This document shows, piece after piece, positions 15,850-22,266 of a stretch of 45,824 nucleotides of DNA. A program made the position numbers and the translations under genes. This DNA is from Prevotella sp. (GTDB lineage Bacteria; Bacteroidota; Bacteroidia; Bacteroidales; Bacteroidaceae). The notes beneath the pieces are model-generated. The model had not been told where the DNA came from, did not search any database, and saw only the letters and a list, made by a program, of their open reading frames with translations. Position 1 is the stretch's first letter, and each line of letters begins with the position of its first letter. The stretch is taken from NCBI GenBank assembly GCA_017474845.1, contig JAFVGS010000050.1, positions 1-45,824 on the forward strand, given 5' to 3'.

Positions 15850-15948
15850 AAAAATCTCACAAGATTTGATAGCAATACATAAATATTCGTAAAAATATCA
15901 TAATTAAACGTTAACGAATATTATAACAGGCCTTTTCGTCGAAAATGG

Positions 15949-15979
15949 TTTGTAGGTTTCGGCAAAAGGAGTAACTTTG
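15949..15979 (+). promoter_or_regulatory. Strong promoter of a candidate small RNA
   Basis: TTTG (15949-15952), exactly 19 nt, TAACTTTG (15972-15979): a full match to the phylum consensus. No coding frame follows on this strand before a terminator about 85 bases on, so the product should be a small RNA. Confidence 0.8.
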
Positions 15980-15985
15980 CACACG

Positions 15986-16092
15986 TCAAAAGGTTAATAG
16001 ATTGTTTTAGGTTAATTGGCTAGCAGAGATGCCCGCCAATTACAGAAAAGAAAACGTGAGTAAGGAGCCCACAGCGATGTGCGCTCCTTTTT
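15986..16092 (+). ncRNA. Candidate small RNA, about 107 nt
   Basis: The transcript is bounded by a consensus promoter and a strong terminator. It contains hairpin 1, TAATTGGC (16013-16020) with GCCAATTA (16035-16042) and a 14-nt loop, an A-rich unpaired stretch (16043-16060), and the terminator hairpin. There is no start codon with a meaningful frame. It does not show the conserved loops of 4.5S RNA, nor the size of 6S RNA or tmRNA. Its 3' end lies just before the stop codon of the TPR gene on the other strand, so antisense overlap with that mRNA's 3' end is possible. A trans-acting regulatory role is inference. Confidence 0.6.
16062..16092 (+). terminator. Terminator of the candidate small RNA
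   Basis: AAGGAGC (16062-16068) pairs with GCTCCTT (16083-16089); after one C-C mismatch, CACA/TGTG adds four pairs closed by a GCGA tetraloop of the GNRA type. TTTTT follows. The reverse direction lacks a T run, so it serves the forward strand. Confidence 0.85.
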
Positions 16093-17250
16093 CTATTTCT
16101 GTTTCTGGAGCATTTCGCGGGCAGTGGCCACCATCTCAGAAAGCTGCGGCGTGGGATTCTCCACCTCTGCGGCCTTCTCGATGAACTGCTGATAATAGTC
16201 GCGAGCCTGTTCATCGTCCTTGAGGATGTAGGCGTAGGCATTGGCTATATTATAATAGGTGGCGACGGAAGTGGGGTTATAGGTGAGATGCTCTTTCCAG
16301 GCTTCGACGGCCTCAGGATAGTGCTGAGTCAAGTAATAGCCTTCGCCCTCGGAGAGTGTGATCGCTTTCATGATGGTTGTATCCGGGCGCAAGAGTTCCT
16401 TGGCGAGATTCAGATAGTTCAGCCCCTCAGGATACCGTTTGGTATCGACGCAGACCACACCAAGACGATAGGCACAGCCCGCATGCTGCATGCCACTGAT
16501 GAGGAAGGCGAGTTGGAGATACTTATAGGCTCGCTCAAGGTCCTCTATTTGTGAGTAGCACATGCCAGCGGAGTAGAGCGTATTGAAGGTGGAATCTCCT
16601 TGCTCCATCAGCCGATCGTACATCATGGCAGCCGCCGTAAAGCTGCGATTCATAAACCACGCATCAGCCAGCGCCCTGTTTACCAGGATGTTCGTAGAGT
16701 CTTTCAGCGAGTATTTAATGCCACAGATTACGCCCTTCTCTGGCTGATTGGCTTTGGCATAAGCAAGCGTGAGCCCAGCCACCACCTCGCCATCCATAGG
16801 GAATCGATTCACCAGCTGACCAGCCCAATAGATAAAGGAATCATTGTCACCCTGTTTCTGATAACTATAGGCGAGTTGTCGGAAAGCATCGTGGGAAAGA
16901 CTGTCCTCAGGCATATTCTTCAGCAATTCTGCTGTTTGGCGGTAATTGGCACGTTTGTAATGGCAGTCAGCCAACTTCAGGCGGACATCACGGGGGATCT
17001 TGTCCTCAGGCACGTATTGACTGAACTCGGCATCCATCACGTCGATGCCCTCCATTGAGAATCGCACGCTGTCTTGGGCTTCTGCGATTGCATAAGCCCG
17101 TTGGTAGCACTTCAGCGCCTCGTAAGTATTGTACTGCTGCATGCAACTGTCGCCTGCCTGTACATAGAAACTGAGGGAGTCAAGCCCCTCGCCCCTGACG
17201 GAGAGAGTCGTCAACAGGGCGAGGGTGATCAATGATAATAGACTTTTCAT
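16093..17250 (-). CDS. TPR-repeat protein, exported
   Basis: 385 residues with signal peptide MKSLLSLITLALLTTLSVRG. The remainder is a series of tetratricopeptide-like helix pairs, e.g. YNTYEALKCYQRAYAIAEAQ (about 40-60), TFNTLYSAGMCYSQIEDLERA (about 220-240), YRLGVVCVDTKRYPEGLNYL and YYNIANAYAYILKDDEQARD near the end. TPR domains bind peptides or proteins. The start lies two bases after the stop of the M56/TonB gene, so it is the third gene of the BlaI-type operon and probably works with it in the periplasm. The partner is unknown. Confidence 0.85.
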   Translation of the reverse strand: MKSLLSLITLALLTTLSVRGEGLDSLSFYVQAGDSCMQQYNTYEALKCYQRAYAIAEAQDSVRFSMEGIDVMDAEFSQYVPEDKIPRDVRLKLADCHYKRANYRQTAELLKNMPEDSLSHDAFRQLAYSYQKQGDNDSFIYWAGQLVNRFPMDGEVVAGLTLAYAKANQPEKGVICGIKYSLKDSTNILVNRALADAWFMNRSFTAAAMMYDRLMEQGDSTFNTLYSAGMCYSQIEDLERAYKYLQLAFLISGMQHAGCAYRLGVVCVDTKRYPEGLNYLNLAKELLRPDTTIMKAITLSEGEGYYLTQHYPEAVEAWKEHLTYNPTSVATYYNIANAYAYILKDDEQARDYYQQFIEKAAEVENPTPQLSEMVATAREMLQKQK

Positions 17251-17252
17251 TA

Positions 17253-18854
17253 TTATGACTTCTTAAGAGTGATGATGACCACACCTTCCTTGGCCTTTTC
17301 ACCATACTTCTCGACGGCCTCTGGACCATCCTGCATATAGAAACGTTCGATGGTCTTGGGATTGATTGAATACACCTTCTTACCATCCATGATTTGGCCA
17401 TCAACGATGAAAAGAGGTCGTACAACCCTGGATTTCTCCATCTCGACATCCATTTCGACGATCGACCCGTCCTCTTCGCATATATGGTCTTCCACAGCCT
17501 CTCTACCGCCATCGAAACGGAAACTTAAGGGGACGGTGTACTTGACGCGAACAACCTTGCCATTCTGCTTGCCTGGCTTCCACTTCGGCATAGCGCTGAT
17601 GACACGCAGGGCCTCAGCATCAAGTAAGGGATCGACAGACTTCACGACTTTCGCATTCGAAACACTGCCATCCTTCTCCACAACGAATGTCGCGATGACA
17701 CGTCCCTGAATGCCAGCCTTCTCTGCTTCTTCAGGATACTGGACATTATGGTTCAGGAATTCAAGGAGAGCCTCAGCGCCACCAGGATACTGAGGCATTT
17801 CTTCCACCACGTCGAAGACATCACCATGAACTGGTTCGAATGTACCCTCAGCAGTAGGGGTTTCAGGCATTTCTGCCTTTGTTTCGTCAGTTTCCACTAC
17901 AACAATCGTCTTATTATCCCCCATATTGATAGTCGCATTTTTCTTGCCTTTCTTCGTTATCTGTTTCTGGGGGCCGTCGTAACGGACATCGACCACTTTC
18001 TCGGCATTGACGGCGAGGGCTATGGCGACGATAGGAATGAGTGCCAGCAGTTTCAGAAGACTGCGGCGACTGGATTTTGTATGTAACATCATATTGATTC
18101 GGTTTTTGAGGGTACTGTGACTGATGCCGTTGACAAGGGAGTACCCGCCGATGCCTGCGGCTTTTGTGATTAACAGGTATTGATATTGACGCGCATTGAT
18201 GCCTTGAGAGAGTACCGCCGCATCAGCCTCGTACTCGTGGATCGCCCTGAGGTCAGAGCGCAGCATCCACATGGCGGGGTTGAACCATTGCAGAGCGGTG
18301 AGGGTGTCAACGAGGATCAAGTCCCACGAGTGACGCAGGCTAATATGTCCCCGTTCATGAGCGAGAACCGTAGCATCGTTGGTTTCGTAGTCACTACGAT
18401 TCATGACTATATAATGCATCCAGCTGAAGGGCGACAGGGCTGCGTTACCGGTCACGCAGATGATGGTGCCATCCTCCTGGGGAAGCTGCTCGCTATGCTT
18501 GATAAGACGTATGATTCTGAACAATGACCAGAAGGTGTGACACAGCGTGAGCGCTACACCTATTATAAATAATATAGGCAAGACGATCTGCCACAAGGGC
18601 ATTGCTGGTTGTTCGACTGCTGCTTCAGCCTGCCAGGCACCTACTGCCACGTTTGCAGTCCGTTGTATCGTCACCGTCTCGTGGATGGTAATCACACAGA
18701 GAGGAAGGACGTAGGAGGCAACCGCCGTCAACAGGAGAACCAGGCGGTTCACGTGATGGAACGTCTCACGGGCCAACATCAGGCGGTAGAACAGATAGAA
18801 TACCGCAATGAGCACAGCCACCTTCAGGTCGTATGTCAGAAACTCAGTCATCAT
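17253..18854 (-). CDS. BlaR1-like M56 metallopeptidase with TonB and plug-like C-terminal domains
   Basis: 533 residues. Transmembrane helices lie near 11-25, 36-55, 86-106 and 268-284. The cytosolic protease domain has HERGH (166-170) and HEYEAD (206-211), the zinc site of M56 peptidases such as BlaR1 and MecR1. After the last helix a periplasmic part holds a TonB C-terminal-like domain (about 355-450: YPEEAEKAGIQGRVIATFVV to KWKPGKQNGK). The end (PLFIVDGQIMDGKK to KAKEGVVIITLKK) resembles the start of TonB-dependent receptor plug domains. The penicillin-binding sensor domain of BlaR1 is absent, so the signal is not necessarily a beta-lactam. It starts five bases after the BlaI-type stop; signal-induced cleavage of that repressor is the family model. 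Confidence 0.88.
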   Translation of the reverse strand: MMTEFLTYDLKVAVLIAVFYLFYRLMLARETFHHVNRLVLLLTAVASYVLPLCVITIHETVTIQRTANVAVGAWQAEAAVEQPAMPLWQIVLPILFIIGVALTLCHTFWSLFRIIRLIKHSEQLPQEDGTIICVTGNAALSPFSWMHYIVMNRSDYETNDATVLAHERGHISLRHSWDLILVDTLTALQWFNPAMWMLRSDLRAIHEYEADAAVLSQGINARQYQYLLITKAAGIGGYSLVNGISHSTLKNRINMMLHTKSSRRSLLKLLALIPIVAIALAVNAEKVVDVRYDGPQKQITKKGKKNATINMGDNKTIVVVETDETKAEMPETPTAEGTFEPVHGDVFDVVEEMPQYPGGAEALLEFLNHNVQYPEEAEKAGIQGRVIATFVVEKDGSVSNAKVVKSVDPLLDAEALRVISAMPKWKPGKQNGKVVRVKYTVPLSFRFDGGREAVEDHICEEDGSIVEMDVEMEKSRVVRPLFIVDGQIMDGKKVYSINPKTIERFYMQDGPEAVEKYGEKAKEGVVIITLKKS

Positions 18855-18859
18855 AGGAT

Positions 18860-19222
18860 TTACGATTTACTATTTTCTATCTGGTCTATGAGTTCACGGA
18901 GTTCTTCGACACTGATCTTCTCTTCCTTGACGAAAGAGGAGACGGCCGAGAGGTAGGAGTCGTTGAAGTAGTTCTTGATGACACCAGCGATGGACTTGCG
19001 GCCATACTCAGCCTCTGTGATGAGGGGATAGTACTGGTAAGTGTTACCAAACTGCTTGTGGTCAAGAAAGCCTTCCTTCTCCAGAATACGAACCATCGTG
19101 GAGAGCGTATTGAAGTGCGGGCGGGGTTCGTCGTAGTACTCCAAGAGTTCCTTAACGAACATCGGACCATGCGCCCAATACAAATCCATGATCTCCTTTT
19201 CCTTATTTGTCAGTTTTTTCAT
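18860..19222 (-). CDS. BlaI/MecI/CopY family repressor
   Basis: 120 residues: an N-terminal winged helix (MKKLTNKEKEIMDLYWAHGP, then FNTLSTMVRILEKEGFLDHK) and a C-terminal dimerisation helix pair (YLSAVSSFVKEEKISVEELR). Length and layout are typical of BlaI/MecI. These dimers bind palindromic operators and are inactivated by cleavage in the linker. The gene leads a three-gene operon with the M56/TonB protein and a TPR protein. Three dyads of the form AACTAA-N5-TTAGTT cover its promoter, so autoregulation is likely. The last codons lie in an ATTTACG repeat that continues into the short intergenic gap. No beta-lactamase gene is nearby. Confidence 0.92.
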   Translation of the reverse strand: MKKLTNKEKEIMDLYWAHGPMFVKELLEYYDEPRPHFNTLSTMVRILEKEGFLDHKQFGNTYQYYPLITEAEYGRKSIAGVIKNYFNDSYLSAVSSFVKEEKISVEELRELIDQIENSKS

Positions 19223-19278
19223 TGTCGTTTGCTTTTAGTTCTTACAATCAAATATGCGTCGCTATCAATATCTGAGTG

Positions 19279-19346
19279 CAAAGTAACTAAAAGTTTTCGT
19301 TATATACAACTAAACAGATTAGTTATTAAACTAAATTAATTAGTTT
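19279..19346 (-). promoter_or_regulatory. BlaI-type promoter with three dyad operators
   Basis: The reverse-strand -7 box TTACTTTG (19279-19286) is overlapped by dyad 1, AACTAA-N5-TTCGTT (19285-19301). Dyad 2 is AACTAA-N5-TTAGTT (19308-19324), and dyad 3 has 7-bp arms AAACTAA-N5-TTAGTTT (19328-19346). Centres lie at 19293, 19316 and 19337, i.e. 23 and 21 bp apart, about two helical turns. Dimers bound here would sit on one face of the DNA and block the promoter. Confidence 0.7.
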
Positions 19347-19376
19347 CGTGTGTATTTAACATATTTTCAGTTAGTA

Positions 19377-20342
19377 TTATTTTCGAGCTTCCTTCATACG
19401 TCGTTCTGTGTAGCGAAGGATGAGTTCGGTATTCTGATGCTCCAAATCATTCTTGACAGAAGAGTGAGTATCGTGGCTATGACTTACCTCTTTCTCCAAT
19501 ATCAACAGACTATCGGTGGGGATTCTCTCAAGATCACCTTTGGTGAGCATGCGCTGGTAGACCTGAGGCCAGCGGCTCGAATGGGTATCGGCACCTTCCA
19601 GCGTCACACCAAGCGTAGACTTGTCAACAAAGACATCCATCAGACGCTCATATGCATCCTCTAGGAGCAGGCAACGCATGCCAAAGCCCTCGACATATCT
19701 GGTGACCCAATGAGTGGATTCATCGTCCAAACCATAGCGGGCGTTGAGGTGACTGGTCAGTTCCTCAATGCCTCCTTCATCCGGAACAAACTCGATGATG
19801 CCGTCAGTCCACACGGTGGTATTGAAGTTGGGAATTTTGGAAGGATTATTATAATATGTAGTTGTGAGATGGCCAAACGCCTGACGATCACCACGCAAAC
19901 TCTTCAGATAGTTGACAACTTCGCGCATGCCGTCCCATATCTCTGTAGGCATATTACCGCTGCCGCCGAAACTCTCGTCTGGGTCGGTATACGTAACATG
20001 GAAGTCGGTGGCGGCACCGTCGAGAATCATCATTTCCCACTTGTAGAAGCCCTCAGACTGATAGAGATTAGTAGCATGGATGATGCTGTCGCAATGCAGG
20101 AATACGTCTTCGCCGACTTCAAACGTGAGGCGTTCATAGTAGCAGTCCCCACGGAGGGTCAGCAGTCGCTTACCATCCCGTGTGAGCCGGAGAGAGACCT
20201 CATCCTGATGACTGATCTCCATACCACCTCCCAAGTTATAACTGAAACTCTTCAACTGGCTCTTGGGAGCTTTCTTATTATTAGGCAAAACTGGGGTACC
20301 CATCCAGAGCACAGCCAGCAAAACAAACAAAATGCGTATCAT
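19377..20342 (-). CDS. Exported protein of unknown function
   Basis: About 321 residues from ATG 20342 (MIRILFVLLAVLWMGTPVLP, signal peptide). A longer frame begins with a TTG inside the -7 box and is not credible. The mature part starts with Lys-rich sequence and beta strands (SYNLGGGMEISHQDEVSLRL), then YLKSLRGDRQAFGHLTTTYY, and ends in a charged helix (ELILRYTERRMKEARK). I recognise no family. It stands alone between the BlaI-type operon and a divergent DUF2207-like gene, and its strong promoter predicts a leaderless or nearly leaderless mRNA. Confidence 0.7.
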   Translation of the reverse strand: MIRILFVLLAVLWMGTPVLPNNKKAPKSQLKSFSYNLGGGMEISHQDEVSLRLTRDGKRLLTLRGDCYYERLTFEVGEDVFLHCDSIIHATNLYQSEGFYKWEMMILDGAATDFHVTYTDPDESFGGSGNMPTEIWDGMREVVNYLKSLRGDRQAFGHLTTTYYNNPSKIPNFNTTVWTDGIIEFVPDEGGIEELTSHLNARYGLDDESTHWVTRYVEGFGMRCLLLEDAYERLMDVFVDKSTLGVTLEGADTHSSRWPQVYQRMLTKGDLERIPTDSLLILEKEVSHSHDTHSSVKNDLEHQNTELILRYTERRMKEARK

Positions 20343-20348
20343 CGTGTG

Positions 20349-20380
20349 CAAAATTACATAATATTTGCGGATTAACCAAA
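20349..20380 (-). promoter_or_regulatory. Promoter giving a leaderless transcript
   Basis: Reverse strand: TTTG (20377-20380), 20 nt, TAATTTTG (20349-20356), then only CACACG before the ATG. Transcription starts about 5-7 nt after such a box, i.e. at or next to the start codon. Confidence 0.7.
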
Positions 20381-20397
20381 TTTTTATTGTATCTTTG
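20364..20397 (+). promoter_or_regulatory. Divergent promoter of the DUF2207-like gene
   Basis: TTTG (20364-20367), 22-nt spacer, TATCTTTG (20390-20397), 26 bases before the start codon. Its -33 box lies inside the spacer of the opposing promoter, so the two polymerases should compete. Confidence 0.65.
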
Positions 20398-20423
20398 CAC
20401 CATCATCTACATTATCACTTAAT

Positions 20424-21515
20424 ATGAGAAGACAACGCTACTTACTAACCACCGTGCTTTTGATGGCGACACTGATTCCCACCATAGCACACTCGCTGAT
20501 TTATCTGGATGTCGACGTATGCCTCCATCAGGACGGCACTGCAAGAGTGACGGAGAAACGTACCTGTATGATAGGCGATGATGGTACCGAGGGGTTCATC
20601 ACGATGCTGAATATGGGCAACATAGGCATCTATGACCTCAAGGTAAAGGACGAACAGGGTGTGGAGTTCCTCTGCGAGGAAGGCAACTGGAACACCAACC
20701 GTAACAGACGGGAGAAGACCTGTCGATGCGGCATCCACCAGATCAACGGAGGCGTGGAACTGTGCTGGGGTATCGGAAGCGCAGGAATGCGCACCTATGA
20801 GATCAGTTATACACTCACAAACTTCGTCAAGGCATACACCGACTACGACGGATTCAATCACTCTTTCTATGAGGCAGACAACACGCCCGCCCAGGCCGCC
20901 TCGCTGACGATAAGACTCGAAGGCGACTCCTTACATATACCTACATCACGAGTCTGGGCCTTCGGCTTCACGGGCAGAGTGATGCTGGCTAATGGTAAGA
21001 TGTCGGTAGCGGCCTCCGAGCCGCTGAAGGAAGGTGGCAGTATGATTGTGATGTGTCAGTTTGACAAGGGTATCTTCACGCCTGCCGCCAATGGCGAGGG
21101 AACGTTTGCTGAAGTGCGTCACAAGGCCTTCGAAGGAAGCGACTATCAGGAGGAACTGTATTGTGAGAGGTATGAGGACTCCATCCCCCTATCAGGCACT
21201 CCAACCTCTCTGATGGGTGGTTACGGATTCACTGGTGAGAATAACGCCTCGTTGGGAGAACAAGCATCAGACACTCTGAGTGACCTGATGGACAACAGTT
21301 GGTTTATAGGTTTCATCATTTTCATCGTCTTCATCGTCTACATGATGTTCAAAGGTCACGACTGGGGCGGCGGTTCGTCATCAGGCGGCTACAGCGGAGG
21401 CAGTAGGGGAAGTAGCTCCAGATCGGCGAGTAACAGAAGCAGCGGCTGGGGTGGCAGTTCGTCATCACGTGGAGGCGGAGGTCACAGCGGTGGTGGTGGA
21501 AGCGGATTCAGATGA
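20424..21515 (+). CDS. DUF2207-like membrane protein, short form
   Basis: 363 residues. Signal peptide (MRRQRYLLTTVLLMATLIPTIAHS), then a beta-sandwich of the DUF2207 kind (IYLDVDVCLHQDGTARVTEK, with later YEISYTLTNFVKAYTDYDGF). One transmembrane helix, SWFIGFIIFIVFIVYMMF, lies near 292-309, followed by a tail of Gly and Ser with few Arg (GGGSSSGGYSGGSRG and similar). DUF2207 proteins in this phylum often exceed 550 residues with several helices; this one keeps the sensor-like extracytoplasmic half, one helix and the Gly/Ser tail. Similar tails occur in TPM-domain proteins. The function is unknown. Confidence 0.75.
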   Translation: MRRQRYLLTTVLLMATLIPTIAHSLIYLDVDVCLHQDGTARVTEKRTCMIGDDGTEGFITMLNMGNIGIYDLKVKDEQGVEFLCEEGNWNTNRNRREKTCRCGIHQINGGVELCWGIGSAGMRTYEISYTLTNFVKAYTDYDGFNHSFYEADNTPAQAASLTIRLEGDSLHIPTSRVWAFGFTGRVMLANGKMSVAASEPLKEGGSMIVMCQFDKGIFTPAANGEGTFAEVRHKAFEGSDYQEELYCERYEDSIPLSGTPTSLMGGYGFTGENNASLGEQASDTLSDLMDNSWFIGFIIFIVFIVYMMFKGHDWGGGSSSGGYSGGSRGSSSRSASNRSSGWGGSSSSRGGGGHSGGGGSGFR

Positions 21516-21548
21516 AAAACAGTATTGTCCGCATTTACGGGTGATGTC

Positions 21549-22052
21549 TCAGTAATCGTCTAAAATCTGGCGGAGGCGTTTCATCCTTTCATCCTTTTTG
21601 TTCTTGCGCCACTTCTTGGGAACGAGACGAGCAAGAAGGGGGAGCAGATTGACTGCGCTGGGGTCAGCAGCCGCCAGTTCGGCCTCGGTCTTATTGATCT
21701 TCAGTTGTTTCTTCAAGGCCTCAGGCAACACATCGTGGGGTCCGTGTCCGAAGACGACGACCTCGCGGACGTTCAACAGTTTGGAGATGAGGTAAACCGT
21801 ATCGCGCACTTCCGTGAGATTGATCATCCGAGGTTCATAGTTGACGTGCGAGAACGCCAGCGAGCGACAACTGTCCGACACGCTGAAATAGCCTAAGGAG
21901 TCTGTGGTCGTAGTACCGTCCTTGCTCGTCACATTGGCACCAGCGACGGGGATGAGCGTCTCCACGTCGACCACCACAAGCCTCCGCTGGGCGAAAGTTT
22001 GTGTCGCAACTGCCAGGAAAAGCAGCAAAAGCGTGCGTCGCATCATCTTCAT
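21549..22052 (-). CDS. Exported protein with carboxypeptidase regulatory-like domain
   Basis: About 167 residues from ATG 22052 (MKMMRRTLLLLFLAVATQTFAQ, signal peptide); the frame extends to a TTG inside the promoter, which I reject. Residues about 24-95 are a carboxypeptidase regulatory-like beta-sandwich (VVDVETLIPVAGANVTSKDG, TDSLGYFSV, LAFSHVNYEPRMI), the domain found at the front of SusC proteins and in many small Bacteroidota proteins. The C-terminal part is charged and helical (LKKQLKINKTEAELAA, PKKWRKNKKDERMKRL). No partner gene is adjacent. The promoter predicts a leaderless mRNA. Confidence 0.8.
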   Translation of the reverse strand: MKMMRRTLLLLFLAVATQTFAQRRLVVVDVETLIPVAGANVTSKDGTTTTDSLGYFSVSDSCRSLAFSHVNYEPRMINLTEVRDTVYLISKLLNVREVVVFGHGPHDVLPEALKKQLKINKTEAELAAADPSAVNLLPLLARLVPKKWRKNKKDERMKRLRQILDDY

Positions 22053-22058
22053 CGGCTG

Positions 22059-22090
22059 CAAAATTAGGCATAAGCCCCCGTCCTTCCAAA
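22059..22090 (-). promoter_or_regulatory. Promoter giving a leaderless transcript
   Basis: Reverse strand: TTTG (22087-22090), 20 nt, TAATTTTG (22059-22066), then CAGCCG and the ATG. The geometry (20 and 6 nt) is identical to that at 20349-20380. Confidence 0.7.
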
Positions 22091-22148
22091 TGTTTTCAGA
22101 CTATTTAGTGATTATTCAGACAAAATTTTAAAAAAATTACCCCAAATA

Positions 22149-22162
22149 CGTAAACGTTTACG
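22149..22162. promoter_or_regulatory. Palindromic operator upstream of the pectinesterase gene
   Basis: CGTAAACGTTTACG is a perfect 14-bp palindrome of the LacI/cre kind (central CG). Its centre lies 50.5 bp before the first base of the -7 box at 22206. A near copy lies before kduD at 35585-35598. Confidence 0.65.
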
Positions 22163-22205
22163 GAGAAAACATCCCAAAAGTGATGGCCAATTCATGAAAA
22201 AGTGC

Positions 22206-22213
22206 TATCTTTG
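22206..22213 (+). promoter_or_regulatory. -7 element of the pectinesterase gene
   Basis: TATCTTTG lies 53 bases before the ATG. The -33 position lacks TTTG, which fits dependence on an activator at the upstream palindrome. Confidence 0.55.
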
Positions 22214-22266
22214 CCGAAGATTCACCTATTTATATTTATATTAACAATTAACAAACCAAAATCATT

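Noticed and set aside
15986-16092. Candidate small RNA as 4.5S, 6S RNA or tmRNA
   Set aside because: It lacks the conserved asymmetric loops of 4.5S RNA and is too short for 6S or tmRNA.
16093-19222. Beta-lactam resistance locus
   Set aside because: BlaI and an M56 protease are present, but there is no beta-lactamase or PBP gene and the penicillin-binding sensor domain is missing.
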